The notes under the pieces: generated by a model
Database searches by the model: none
What the model saw: the letters and a program-made list of their open reading frames with translations, nothing else
What the model was told of the DNA's origin: nothing
In this document: piece by piece, positions 24,495-34,216 of the stretch
Layout of the letters: every line of letters begins with the position of its first letter
How positions within the stretch are numbered: position 1 is the first letter of the stretch
Assembly: GCF_000283155.1 (NCBI RefSeq)
Contig: NW_004454207.1
Coordinates: 12,608,014-12,672,013 of the forward strand
Length of the DNA stretch: 64,000 bases
DNA from: Ceratotherium simum simum
Lineage: Eukaryota; Chordata; Mammalia; Perissodactyla; Rhinocerotidae
Reading direction: 5' to 3'
Translations under genes and position numbers: made by a program

Positions 24495-27400
24495 AACTCT
24501 TTTTTGAACCATATGAAGAGTAGATTGTATGTATCATGCACCTTGATCTCTTAACACTTCAGTGTATATTTTTTAAAAACAAGGATATTGTTTTATGTAA
24601 CCACTTCATAAGTTTAGCATTGATAAAATACTGAAATTTACAGTCCATATTGCAGTTTTATCTCTTGTTCCAATAATGTCCTCTATGTCCCTCCAGTCTA
24701 GGATCATGTATTGCATTTAGTTTTCATGTCTCTTTGCTCTCTAATCTGGAACTTCCACAGCCTTTCTTTGTCTTACTTGACATTGATAATTTCGAGGAAT
24801 ACAAGCTAGTTGCTTTATAGACTATTCTTCAGTTTGTGTTTATCTGATGTTTCCTAAGATTAGATTTAGGTTGTGTATTCTTGGCTGGAATACTTATGTA
24901 GGTGATGATGTCTCCTCAGGGAATCACAGCCAGAGGCACATGATATCTGACTGCTCCTCCTTCTTGAGATTAATTTTGATGATGCAATCAGGGTGTTATC
25001 TAGTTTCTCCACTACATAGTTACTTTTTTTTTTTTTTACCTTGCAACTAAGAAGCATTCTGTGGAGAGACTCTTTGAGACTATGCAAATAACCTGCTCCT
25101 CATCAAATCCCACCCTCCCTGGATTTAGCATCCATCCATTGATGATTCTTACTGAATTGAGCTTGATTATAGTTATTGCAAAATGGTGACTCCCTCCCCC
25201 GCAACTCCACCACTCCTCATTTATCATTTGACATTCTTTCTTCCCCGTTATTTACTTATCTAGTTAAAGTATGAACTCATGGAGTCCTATTTTATTCAAT
25301 AGGTTATGAGTCATTACTGTCCTTATTTATTTTGATGCCCAAATTGTCCAGGATTCGTCCAGTAGAGACCTTTCAGGCTGGCTCGTGTGTCCTTTTGACA
25401 TGTCCCCATCATTTTTTTTTTTTTTTAACAGTTCCTTATTTTCTGGCACAAGATGTTCCAGAGTCATCTTGTACCCGCCCCCTGCCCCACCCCCCACCCC
25501 CCGCTCCGGTTTAGAGTTGGCCATTTCTCCAAGGAACCCTGGTTCCTTTTACTGGGAAATGGTATTTAGAAATGAAGATGTGGGACCAGCCTGCTGGTGT
25601 AGCAGTTAAGTGTGCGTGCTCTGCTGCTGCGGCCCAGGGTTCAGATCCCGGGCACGCACTGATGCACTGCTTGTCAAGGCATGCTGTGGCGGCGTCCCAT
25701 ATAAAGTGGAGGAAGATGGGCACGGATGTTAGCCCAGGGCCAGTCTTCCTCAGCAAAAAGCGGAGGATTGGCGACAGATGTTAGCTCAAGGCTAATCTTC
25801 CTCACACACACAAAAAAAGAAATGAAGATCTGGGTGCTAGGTATGTGCATTACTCCTAAGGTACTATTGTGTCTAGGCCCTTTTGGTGGATAGTGCTAGA
25901 AAACATACACATATCTTTGACTCCTGACTCTTTGCTCTTTCCCTGGTTAGTTACTGAATCTGCCCTTTTCTTTCTATTCTGTGTGACCTCATCATAGCCT
26001 ATACCACTATCATTTCACAGTTAAAAGTTATTGGAAAAGATTCCTAGTTTGCCTCTTTGCTACTTAAGAGCTCAGTCAAAATTAATCTTCCTAAAACATT
26101 TTTATCTAAAACGTTATTACTGTGCTCAATAATTTCTAGTAGCTTCTCACTACTTTCTGACATTCAGAACCTTTCTGGAAGCCTGCTTCGATGCCTTTTA
26201 TGTTTCCTCCTGCTTTGTCTTATATAAACCTTCTAAATTAGACTATTCCGTGTCCTAATTGTCCCCATAATTATTCAAATCACCCTTGGCTCTCTGTTTT
26301 TTTCCTCACTACCTACCTTCCTTATTAAGGCTTCCATGATACTGTGCCCTATAATGGTCTCTCATCCTTATTGTTCAGAAGATCTGAATTATTACTTTCT
26401 AATTTAGACAGAGTTAAACTTTTTATTGTCTAAGTAAGCCTGCTTTGTGGTAATTTATGCCCGCTTGATTTTACTCTTTTGTGTATTATACTATTTGCTA
26501 TTATAGACATACTAATTTCCAGTGTATTTTATTTTATTTATTTATTTATTTATTTTTTAAAGATTTTATTTATTTATTTTTTCCCCCCAAAGCCCCAGTA
26601 GATAGTTGTATGTCATAGTTGCACGTCCTTCTAGTTGCTGCATGTGGGACGTGGCCTCAGCATGGCTGGAGAAGCGGTGTGTCGGTGTGCGCCCGGGATC
26701 TGAACCCGGGCTGCCAGCAGCGGAGCGTGCGCACTTAACCGCCAAGCCACAGGGCCGGCCCTCCAGTGTATTTTAAAATTGTTGTTAGTGCCATCGAGTT
26801 GATTCTGACTCCTAGCAACCCTGTGTACAGCAGAGCTGAACCCTGCCTGGTGTTTTGCACCATCCTCTCACCTTCCAGTGCTATATCAGCTAATGCTCTG
26901 CAGCTATTCATAGGGTTTTCGTGGCCAGTTTTTTCAGAAGTGAGTGGCCAAATCCGTCCTTCCAGTCTGTCTTAGTCTGGAAGCTCTACTGACACCTGTC
27001 CACCATGGGTGATCCTGCTGGTATTTGAAATACCAGTGGCATAGCACTCAGCATCACAGCAACATGCAGCCACCAAAGTATGACAACCAACAGGCGGGTG
27101 GTGTGGTTCCCTGACAGGGAAACGAACCCAGGCCGTGGCAGTGAGAGCACCGAATCTTAACCACTAGACCACCAGGGTTGGCTATTTTAAAATAGGCTTA
27201 AACAGTAAACTTTCAAAAACTCTCAACATGGAATGTATCATTCTCACTTAGTTAGAATGGTACATTTCCTAGATTAAAACAGATTTTAAAACAAAGGATC
27301 TTTTTGAGTCTGCCCACTAATATAAGAAGATTCTATCGAAATGAAATTTTAGACTTTGCTTAAAAATTAGCAAGTATGTTAAAATCGTTAAAAGAAATGA

Positions 27401-28124
27401 GAGTGTCTGATTGATCCATACATTCTTTAGAATTGTGGTTTTAACCCATGTTTAGTTGAGTTTTGTTCTAGAAGCTACAGTTGAGGTAGCAATCCAGCCT
27501 GGTCATTGATTAGAGCAGACATCGAAGGAGGGAGCAGAGGTCCCTCTGCTGTTGAGAGTAATCTGCTTATAGACTATCTAGTCCTCTAGTTCTTCTCTTA
27601 ATTTCCTTTACCAGCTAAGGTCATGCTAAAGCCATTGTGATCTGTTGAGGTGCTGTGAATGGTAAGAAAGCATTTTTCAAGGAGAAAAGGATAGAGAATG
27701 AGATTTTTAAAAAAAAAAATCAGACTGAAGTGGCTTGTGTGTCGACACGGTTCCTTAGGCAGACTGGAAGGCTCTTCGGCAGTTCTGAAGGGATAGATAT
27801 ATTTTGATAGAGTGAAGAGGAGCATATTTATAGCAGCAACTTTTGTTTGCTTTTCCTGTCATTCGTTCTGGCTAGAGCCCATCTTTCAGGGTATAAGAAT
27901 CTAAGAAGATAGTGTAAGCTTTTTTTATGGAAAGGCAGGTTTTGGAAACAAATTCAAATTTAGCAGATAGGCAAGTAAAACCAGTTATGTCATATGATTG
28001 TGCGGTAATGATAATGAAATGGATGTAAAATTCACGATTTCTTTTATTTTCATTTTGCAGTTTAATTGGTTGGGGTCAAATAAGAAGAGGAGTGACAATC
28101 AAGCCAACAGTAGATGATGACTGA
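10820..28124 (+). CDS. EIF2S3: EIF2S3, eukaryotic translation initiation factor 2 subunit gamma (12 coding exons, gene-level span)
   Basis: Gamma subunit of the cytosolic heterotrimer eIF2, which binds GTP and initiator Met-tRNA and delivers it to the 40S ribosome. Seen here: exons 10820-10888, 11467-11530, 12498-12625, 12713-12834, 15478-15572, 16822-16980, 18022-18156, 19983-20077, 20531-20675, 23201-23370, 23953-24125 and 28061-28124 join to 1,419 nt (472 codons plus TGA), the usual length of the family. Every intron is GT-AG and the phases agree. The G domain shows the P-loop GHVAHGKST (residues 48-56), DCPGH (134-138), NKID (190-193) and SAQ (225-227). Cysteines 96, 101 and 105 lie in the zinc-knuckle-like insertion. 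Two C-terminal beta-barrel domains follow, and the protein ends in TVDDD. The start is the first ATG after the promoter, in context GCAAGATGG. The introns exclude a processed retrocopy. The only open point is X versus Y gametolog. Confidence 0.97.
11467..11530 (+). CDS. EIF2S3: EIF2S3 coding exon 2
   Basis: Acceptor ttacag, donor gtaagt. Encodes [21 protein letters not shown] and the first base of Gly45, leading into the P-loop. Confidence 0.95.
12498..12625 (+). CDS. EIF2S3: EIF2S3 coding exon 3 (P-loop exon)
   Basis: Acceptor ctacag, donor gtgagc. Carries the G1 motif GHVAHGKST and the switch-1 region with [12 protein letters not shown]. Ends in phase 0 after residue 87. Confidence 0.96.
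12713..12834 (+). CDS. EIF2S3: EIF2S3 coding exon 4 (zinc-knuckle-like insertion)
   Basis: Acceptor tttcag, donor gtaacc. Encodes [18 protein letters not shown] and on to NFRLVR, including Cys96, Cys101 and Cys105. Residue 125 is Arg. My recollection of the human and mouse X-linked proteins is Lys at this position. Confidence 0.95.
13181..13495 (-). repeat. ERE-type SINE, long form (intron 4)
   Basis: Extra agtagatagttgtatg module present. Duplication ggaacaaagc at 13168 and 13496. Confidence 0.92.
13756..14055 (-). repeat. ERE-type SINE (intron 4)
   Basis: Tail replaced by an AT- and GT/GA-rich microsatellite (13760-13838). Duplication aaa(t/c)agtatttta at 13743 and 14056. Confidence 0.88.
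14153..14366 (-). repeat. ERE-type SINE, single-body form (intron 4)
   Basis: Poly-T, one body unit, then a diverged head ending ccacggggccagcccc. Confidence 0.85.
14488..14660. mobile_element. Non-autonomous hAT-type DNA transposon remnant
   Basis: Text gcagactttttctgtaaagg, gccagatagtaaatatttt and cagtttgctgactcctg matches a common mammalian hAT-Charlie-type element, from memory. Confidence 0.55.
15132..15390 (-). repeat. ERE-type SINE (intron 4)
   Basis: Diverged copy with duplication taaagt(g/a)attt at 15116 and 15391. It ends about 87 bases before exon 5. Confidence 0.87.
15478..15572 (+). CDS. EIF2S3: EIF2S3 coding exon 5 (G3 motif)
   Basis: Acceptor ttgttag, donor gtaaat. Carries DCPGH (134-138), the G3/switch-2 element, followed by the helix [20 protein letters not shown]. 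Confidence 0.96.
16540..16800 (-). mobile_element. Old L1 3' end (intron 5)
   Basis: Antisense L1 tail (taaaacacacataacataaa, ccctggcaaccactaatctg). Its end lies close to the acceptor of exon 6 at 16822. Confidence 0.8.
16822..16980 (+). CDS. EIF2S3: EIF2S3 coding exon 6 (G4 motif)
   Basis: Acceptor catctag, donor gtaaga. Encodes [15 protein letters not shown] and the guanine-specificity motif NKID (190-193). Confidence 0.96.
18022..18156 (+). CDS. EIF2S3: EIF2S3 coding exon 7 (G5 motif)
   Basis: Acceptor catatag, donor gtaagt. Encodes the G5 element [12 protein letters not shown] and the end of the G domain ([15 protein letters not shown]). Confidence 0.96.
18470..18791 (+). mobile_element. 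Young 5'-truncated L1, 3' end (intron 7)
   Basis: Ends tactgcaataaacaaaaaat and poly-A. Flanked by aggaacaggat(a/g)gt at 18456 and 18792, so a recent sense insertion. Confidence 0.88.
19111..19405 (-). repeat. ERE-type SINE, long form (intron 7)
   Basis: Duplication tcttttgtagtttt at 19096 and 19406. Low divergence. Confidence 0.92.
19430..19840 (-). mobile_element. Old L1 3' fragment (intron 7)
   Basis: Antisense L1 text: gaagtaaccaaaattagcag, gggatcatcctatgcatg, gctgcatgttactccataat. It lies about 140 bases before exon 8. Confidence 0.55.
19983..20077 (+). CDS. EIF2S3: EIF2S3 coding exon 8
   Basis: Acceptor cttttag, donor gtaaac. Encodes [20 protein letters not shown] and on to LKGVLK, the start of beta-barrel domain II. 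Confidence 0.95.
20359..20400. repeat. Poly-T tract of 42 bases (intron 8)
   Basis: Uninterrupted T run without an adjacent SINE body, about 130 bases before exon 9. The length is probably polymorphic and poorly determined. Confidence 0.9.
20531..20675 (+). CDS. EIF2S3: EIF2S3 coding exon 9
   Basis: Acceptor tttacag, donor gtaagg. Encodes [20 protein letters not shown] and on to [10 protein letters not shown], within domain II. Confidence 0.96.
20772..20979 (-). repeat. ERE-type SINE, short form (intron 9)
   Basis: Lacks the gaggaagatcag bodies; the tail taaagattttatttatttt joins directly to ccccactagatagttgtatg. Duplication atattgtagatt at 20760 and 20980. Confidence 0.9.
21630..22250 (-). 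repeat. ERE-type SINE, long form, partly in a gap (intron 9)
   Basis: Poly-T at 21628-21642, N run, then the SINE from 22007 to the head ending gggccggccc at 22250. I infer the gap holds at least the distal body. Its size suggests additional sequence. Confidence 0.75.
21643..22006. other. Assembly gap (364 N)
   Basis: Lies in intron 9 between a poly-T and an ERE, so no coding exon of EIF2S3 is lost. Confidence 0.99.
22356..22600 (-). repeat. ERE-type SINE, first of a same-site pair (intron 9)
   Basis: Duplication agctatctttt at 22345 and 22604. The second ERE follows at once. Confidence 0.9.
22615..22811 (-). repeat. ERE-type SINE, short form, second of a same-site pair (intron 9)
   Basis: Shares the target agctatctttt (22604 and 22814) with the preceding element. 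Confidence 0.9.
23201..23370 (+). CDS. EIF2S3: EIF2S3 coding exon 10
   Basis: Acceptor atatcag, donor gtaagt. Encodes [20 protein letters not shown] and on to [14 protein letters not shown], covering the end of domain II and the start of domain III. Confidence 0.96.
23478..23684 (+). repeat. ERE-type SINE, single-body form (intron 10)
   Basis: Forward copy with a 5' head starting gactgacccagtggtgtggt and a single ttagctcagggccaatcttc body. One of only two sense EREs in the gene. Confidence 0.85.
23953..24125 (+). CDS. EIF2S3: EIF2S3 coding exon 11
   Basis: Acceptor ccctag, donor gtaagt. Encodes [20 protein letters not shown] and on to SRRVEKHWR, in domain III. The following intron, about 3.9 kb, is the longest in the gene and is largely old repeat. 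Confidence 0.96.
24355..25570 (-). mobile_element. Old L1 3'UTR (intron 11)
   Basis: Long antisense match to ancient L1 tail text: ggaaataatttcaaacctaa, atcatgtattgcatttagtt, tctgatgtttcctaagatta. No frame is conserved. Confidence 0.65.
24471..24494. repeat. (TA)n microsatellite (intron 11)
   Basis: About 12 uninterrupted TA units. Confidence 0.9.
25585..25818 (+). repeat. ERE-type SINE (intron 11)
   Basis: Forward copy with duplication agaaatgaagat(g/c)tggg at 25568 and 25819. Confidence 0.92.
26532..26761 (-). repeat. ERE-type SINE, short form (intron 11)
   Basis: (ATTT)n and taaagattttatttattta tail. Perfect 14-bp duplication tccagtgtatttta at 26518 and 26762. Confidence 0.92.
26781..27183 (-). 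repeat. SINE with a tRNA-Glu-like head, about 400 bp (intron 11)
   Basis: On the minus strand it starts with ccctggtggtctagtggtta and continues as a tRNA-Glu(CTC)-like sequence with an A box, a ctctcac anticodon region and a B box. A long body ends in gatggcactaacaacaa. Flanked by attttaaaat(t/a) at 26770 and 27184. Distinct from ERE. I do not recall its database name. Confidence 0.75.
27200..28055. other. Intron 11, unique part
   Basis: No repeat recognised. The ORF at 27598-27825 (minus) has no recognisable homology. Confidence 0.5.
28061..28124 (+). CDS. EIF2S3: EIF2S3 coding exon 12 with stop codon
   Basis: Acceptor ttttgcag. Encodes [20 protein letters not shown] followed by TGA at 28122-28124. 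Confidence 0.96.
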
Positions 28125-28495
28125 AGAATTCCAGTTAAATAATACATTTGGATGAAGTCGGAACTTCTCTTAATAACCTAGGGGTATATTTTCAAAGGAA
28201 TGCTGGGGAATTAATTTCACAGCTCATTACCTTAGTAGTAGCTGTAAGGTTATTCTCATTTTTTGGTGATGAAAATTTAACCTCTAGTACTAAAATAGGA
28301 CCTATAGTAAATGTAAAAATTGGCATAATGTTGGATTGAATCTACATTTTACCAGAAATTAATCATTCCCAAATAATGTCTAATATATGCATCATGCAGG
28401 TTTGAAATGAAACTGTTTGCTACAACCAGCCTTTGCTGTAGCACACGTATCACTGAACCTGTTTGAAATAAAACTTTTCTTCTTATTTTTCATGA
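28125..28495 (+). other. EIF2S3: EIF2S3 3' untranslated region (proximal form)
   Basis: AT-rich, repeat-free sequence between the stop codon and the first canonical poly(A) signal. The 3' end is placed about 20-25 bases after AATAAA. A longer form ending near a second AATAAA at 29511 is possible. Confidence 0.75.
28467..28472 (+). terminator. EIF2S3: Poly(A) signal AATAAA of EIF2S3
   Basis: Perfect AATAAA about 345 bases after the stop codon, followed by a T-rich stretch typical of a downstream element. Confidence 0.8.
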
Positions 28496-28499
28496 TTCA

Positions 28500-29060
28500 T
28501 CTTTGAGTAGCTTCAGGCTTGAAGGATTGTTGTACCAGTAAACTTGAAGACACGGATTCTTGAAGACCAGCTTCCCTTTGCCTCATATATTATGTTGCTT
28601 TATCTTTGCAATTTTGAGTGAAAAAGAAATTAGTAGGTTCAAAGAAAATTATCCTTTAGAGCATGAGTGCTCATTCCCCATGGACACCCTTTTCTCTCCC
28701 CTTCCACTTTTCCTGGACTGGAACACAGGAAACTAGAGCCAGAAGTTCTCCTCACCCTCTCCCTGTGATGCCCTGCGATTGTTTCTGCATTGGTTAGGCC
28801 CATTGGAAAATACTGTTACACCAGATGATTCTAGATAAGTAACGAAGATCTTTGCAGGCCTTATTTTATGTTTTTTCTTAACTGCTTAATTGGTATGGTT
28901 ATGATATAGATTCTAATATTAGTAATCTTTGGACCTTTCAAGAGGTAAAAGATGTTAGAAAGCAAAGGGTGAGCCCTTTGATTTTTAACTTATTCTCCAT
29001 GTTCCTGCACTTTTCCTGTGCTGTGCTTTTTTATTTATCTTTTTGTTTCATAAGATTTTG
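28500..29060. other. Sequence downstream of EIF2S3, nothing recognised
   Basis: AT-rich and repeat-poor. It could be part of a longer 3'UTR if the distal AATAAA is used. Confidence 0.4.
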
Positions 29061-29062
29061 TT

Positions 29063-29215
29063 AGAGCATTGGTTCTCAACTCTGGCTGACATTAGAATTT
29101 CTGGAGAAACTTAAAAAAAAAAAAAAAGATAGATATCTCACAGAGATTCTGATTTAGTTGGCTTGGGGTGGAGCCCAGGCATTGATATTTTTTAAAATTT
29201 CCCAGTGTTGAGAAA
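29063..29215. mobile_element. hAT-type MITE remnant (MER20/MER5-like)
   Basis: Terminal ttggttctcaactctgg and cagtgttgagaaac are imperfect inverted repeats. The interior has gattctgatttagttggctt and a poly-A tract. Confidence 0.55.
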
Positions 29216-29510
29216 CAAGTTTAGAGAGTAGAGTAGAGATTCTGTGTCAAATAACACAGAATCTTGCTGAGTTTTGGTAGTCTGATGTAATACTCCCTAG
29301 TTTGCTTTTCTTAAATTTGCATTTAATATGGGACTTGATGGCTACAGTCATGATATGTGCTCTTTTGGGCCTTGAAACTCCTGCCTTGTAGAAGTTTAGA
29401 AGCTGTGGCTATGAGTTGTTATTTAAGTTTATAAGTTTTGAGGAAGCATATTAACGTTACATACTTGATTGACTTTGAAGGGTTGTGTTATAGCGTGAAG
29501 AACGTGTTTA

Positions 29511-29516
29511 AATAAA
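29511..29516 (+). terminator. Possible distal poly(A) signal
   Basis: Perfect AATAAA about 1.4 kb after the EIF2S3 stop codon, followed by T- and TG-containing sequence. Use by the gene is inferred only. Confidence 0.3.
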
Positions 29517-29879
29517 GCAAGATTCTAATCCAGACATTAATTTTATATCTAACATATCCCCATGTGTTTTGTAATCACCTTCTACCAGAAATTCTGGAGT
29601 AGCCTAAGACCTGCAGCTTTGCAATAGTTGACTAATTTATTGTAATTAATCTCAAGTCAGAACTGAAACCAGAAGTCTCTTGTCTATTTCAAATATCCAC
29701 ATGAATTTCAGCAAATTGGCAAAGCACTGTGCTTAGTGTAAATGAGAATACACAAATATGAAAACAATGGGCCTTATTTTCATAGAACTTGAAGTCAGTG
29801 CAGTGATTCTCAGCAGAAGTTGTACCTCGTTGAGAATCTGCCTGTAATGTGATGTCATTGACAAAAGTACATTGCATAT

Positions 29880-30075
29880 GTAAATCCTGTTGGCTCTCCC
29901 ATCAAGATGTTTTCAGAATCTGACCAGTTCTCAGCACTTCGACTGCTACCATCCTAGTCAAAGCTACCAGTGGCTCTCACCTAGAATAGCCCTGTAACTC
30001 CTCCCTGCTTCCACACTTGCCCTACTGTAGTCTGTTTTCAACACAGCCAGAGTTACCCTTCTTGTAGGAGAATGG
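29880..30075. repeat. Ancient interspersed repeat, unnamed
   Basis: The text tctgaccagttctcagcact and ccctgcttccacacttgccc recurs widely in mammalian genomes. Family not recalled. Confidence 0.4.
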
Positions 30076-31329
30076 TATGTACAACTTTACGATAATAAAT
30101 CGTAAAGTTAGTCTCACAGAAATGGGGGTGTGTGAGGACAGTCTATCTGACATCCAAATGATTTCCAGGCTGACCAGAAAGTTCTCTTCACTATTTCACT
30201 CTTTGTATATAACCTCCAAAGATGATGTTTGTGTGTTTGATTTTTGCAGAGGAAAAAGAACTTTTCTTCTCATGAGAGTGTACAAATAGCTGCACTCTCA
30301 TAAAACTTCTGAAGTCCCATAAAACTTAATATGGTGAAGCTTCCAGTGAAATAGATGTGTTTCTGGAAATACATAAAAATTTTAAAAATTACCAAAAATG
30401 AAGCAGATACTCTTAAAATATTGATAATCAAGAAACTGAGGTTATTAAAATATTACCTCTGCTCTACAAGCTCACGAGACACATTCTGCCAAATTTCAAG
30501 GCATGGGTAATTCCTATTATTTAAATTGTTCCAGAATATAGGAAACGAAAGGGGACAAAAAAGGAGATATCCTAACTCAATTGTTCAAAATTATTATATC
30601 CCTGCTGCCCAAACCTGGAGAGAATACTATCAAAAACAAAAAAAATAAACCACCAGAGACCGTTTTCACAGATAAAGGTATAAAATCCATACTCAAACAT
30701 TAGTAAGTTAAGTCCAGTGATATATTAAGGGAATAATACATTCTTGTGTATACATGGATGTTTTATAGGTTGAAAGAAAAAAACATACCTTGAAGATATA
30801 TTTGATACAATTCAAAATTTTTTAAATGTAGGCAATGTGGAGAAGGAAACTTAACGATGTAGTTTACTTAACAGAGAACTATCAGCATTTTTAACGATGA
30901 AACCTTGGAACACAGTAACGTCCTTCCATAATGCCATTGGTGGGGTGAAAAGTTTCAGTAGGGTAAAATGTGGGGTTGTGAGGTTGATGAAATAAGTAGG
31001 GTGAGATTTGGAGAGTGGGAAGCAGTCATCAGTTGCATTACACTAGAATTCATGTTATTGTTTGGTTTCTCTATATTCTCATTAAGGTCTGGAACAAGTC
31101 AAGAATGTCAGCTACCACTTCAATTCTACAACATTATTCTCTGGGGCTTAACAAATGAGATAAATATTGAGAATGGAAGTGACAGAACATTTACAAGGTA
31201 TAAGATTGTCTACCTACAAAATACAACCCAGAAACTGAAAAACTTGAACTAAGAGTTCAGTGAGGTGACAGAGGTCAAGATAAACATGCAAAAATTATTA
31301 GTTTACTAAATAATTTACTAATTAGTTTA

Positions 31330-33220
31330 CACCACACACACACAAGTCAGAAAATGCAAGGGGTATAAACTATCCAGGTATAAATTTAACAAGAATATGC
31401 AAGATATATATGAATAAAAGTAACATTTATTGAAGGACAAAAAAGGAGATACGAATAATGAGAAAATAGGCAATATTCTTGGATGGGAGTACTCAAAATT
31501 GTACAGATAGCTGCCATTTTTTAAAATAAATTTAGTGCAATCAATAAAAATTTCAATAAGACTTTTTAAAGAACTTGTCCAGCTGATATTAAAGATTTGG
31601 AAAAGTAAATTCACAAGAATAGTAAATAAACTTTTGAAAAAGAATTATGATGGGAGAGTTGACATGCCACATTTTAGAACTTATATCAGAAGTGTGATAT
31701 TGATGCAGAAATAGACCAATCATTTGAAAAACTTTACAACCAGATATAAGATTTCAGTAGTACATGCTATAGGCAGCATTCTATGTCAGTGAGGAAAAGG
31801 ATAGATTATTTTTTAGTACAAATGGCTAGCCATTTGGGGATAAAAGATCTTTTTTTTTTACATTTTTTTTCTTTTGTGAGGAAGATGGGCCCTGAGTTGA
31901 CATCTGCCAATCCTCCTCTTTTTGCTGAGGAAGACTGGCCCTGGGCTAACATCCATGCCCATCTTCCTCCACTTTATATGGGATGCTGCCACAGCATGGC
32001 TTGACAAGCGTTGTGTCGGTGTGCACCCGGGATCCGAACCGGCGAACCTCCGGCTGCCGCAGCGGAGCGTGCGCACTTAACCACTTGCGCCACTGGGCTA
32101 GCCCCTGAAAGATCTTTTATTTAAAATCTTATTTAAGATTTCATTTTGTCGAGACAAAATTATGAACAAAGAAAATTATTTAATAATTCAGATGAGGAAG
32201 GCAAAACAAATCCAAAAGCCATAAAGGAAAAGTTGACAGATCTGGTACATAAAAGTTCAAAACTTATGGCCAAAGATATTACGGATTTAAAAGATGATAG
32301 GTTGAGAGAAAATGCTTAAAACTTATATGACGTGCAAGATTAATAGTCTTAGTACAAATCAGTAAAATAAAAAAATAGAATTGGGACAAAATATATATTG
32401 CATCACTTTAGGTGGGCTAAAGACTAGCAGGAAGAGAGCTCATGTAGGTTCATGAGCGCACAGAATGCCACTGATTGGATTTGGGCAAAGATAGAAGTTA
32501 GTGGTAGTGAAGTGGTCCCACAGGCAGGAGCAAATGTGGCATCTCATCTCCATGGAGTTTTCTTTGTGCCTCAGACTCCACAACAGGGAAGCGCTGTGCC
32601 TCTGCAAATGACTTTCTTATAAGATAGGGTCTTGATCAGAGAAAATGAGTTTTGTGCTGGGCCATTTACTTTTATACTCAGGGATCATAATCACTGTTTA
32701 GGAAAAACTTAGACAAATGTTCCTCTTAATACTTGCACTTAAGGGAATGTTTACGAATATTAAGCATCAGAGTAATGTAATCACACTGCATAGAAGAAAT
32801 ACGAATACCCAATATACATTTGTAAAGTGCTCAGCCTATCTAGTAATAAGGAACATGCAACCTAATGATGTGATTCGTTTTCACTTATTAAAATTGGCAA
32901 AAATTGAAAAGATTTATAGCAGTCAGTGTTGGTGAGGATATATTGTTGGTGAGAAGTATAAACTGGTACATTCTTTAAAGAGGACAGTTTGATTATATCA
33001 AGATTTAAAATATCTCATCCTTTGACCCAGAATTCCATATCTGGGAATGTATCATAAAGAAATATTTGCTCATGTTCACAAAGATCTACATAGAAGGATG
33101 TTTATTCCAGCATTGTTTATTATAGCAAAAATTGTAAGGCACCTAAATGTTAGTCAAAAGGGAATGATGAAGTACGTTTTGTCTACATTTATTCTATTAT
33201 GAAATAAAACAATAAGCCAC
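31330..33220 (+). mobile_element. Degenerate L1 ORF2 with an ERE insert
   Basis: Sense ORF2 text (aaatttagtgcaatcaataa at 31527, ggaaaagtaaattcacaaga, later tttgacccagaattccatat). Heavily mutated. Confidence 0.65.
31854..32105 (-). repeat. ERE-type SINE
   Basis: Head with the cgaacctccggctgccgc insertion variant. Duplication aaagatctttt at 31843 and 32108. Confidence 0.9.
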
Positions 33221-33279
33221 CTTTGATTCAGCCCTAGTTAAAATTAAAGGTTAAATTGTTGGTCTCAAAAGTATTTTAT

Positions 33280-33482
33280 GGGGCCAGCCCTTGTGGCCTA
33301 GTGGTTCAGTGGGCTCTGCTTCGGCGGCCTGGGTTCGGTTCCTGAGCGTGGACCTAAACCGCTCGTGTGTCGGTGGCCATGCTGTGGCGGCAGCTCACAT
33401 ACAAAAAGAGGAAGATTGGCAGTGGATGTTAGCTCAGGGTGAATCTTCCTCAGCAAAAAAAAAGAAAAAAAGAAAGAAAAAA
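33280..33482 (+). repeat. ERE-type SINE, single-body form
   Basis: Forward copy with an A-rich tail. Imperfect duplication (agtattttatg / atatattttatg). Confidence 0.85.
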
Positions 33483-33489
33483 ATATATT

Positions 33490-34210
33490 TTATGAAAATC
33501 CCTGAGAGGAAATAATCTCTTTGACTTTAAGTGCTTTGAGAATTCATAATACAGTTTTGGTTGTTGCTCACCTCAGCAAAAAGAATGAAGAGAAGTGTCA
33601 AAGGAACAAGCTCCATGTCGGCATTAGCGTTGAATCTGTTAGAATCCTAAGTTTATTTTCTCAAACAAGTTTATAGGGATAAAGGCAAGACCAACAAGTG
33701 AATTCATGCCACTTACATAGTAGTGAAATTATACATTGAAGTTTATCACTATCGGGCTGGTATATCCATTACAATCTACATTCCTACAATAAATACTTTT
33801 TGTCAAATATAATTTCCTATTATAAGCACACAGTGAGTAATATATTTCCTACAACAAACATATAAAAAGACTTGGCAGGAATCATAACTTTAAGTATTAT
33901 GCTCCAAAAGAGTTAACAGTAAATGCTTTATGTATGTCAGGAATATCACAGGAGCTTCAGCTCACCAGGAACACGTTTTAGTGATGACAAGATAGAGAAT
34001 ATGTATAGCTCAAACTTAAACAAGACCTTCATCCCCTGCGAATTCTCTTAAGTCTTGGGGACCTTATGATTTGTAAATCATCTTCAACCTTCTCCAAAGG
34101 GTTGTAAAAATACAACAAAACCTATTAGGCCAGTGGTTTATATTCTCAAAAGCACTAATTGAACAATCTTTTGTTTGTCTCAAAGTTTCTCAACTACTAT
34201 TATGACTCAT
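33490..34210. other. Intergenic sequence, nothing recognised
   Basis: AT-rich, no repeat or exon seen. Confidence 0.5.
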
Positions 34211-34216
34211 GGCCTA

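Noticed and set aside
26781..27183. Possible functional tRNA-Glu gene
   Set aside because: The tRNA-like part has several substitutions and continues directly into a SINE body with a flanking target duplication.
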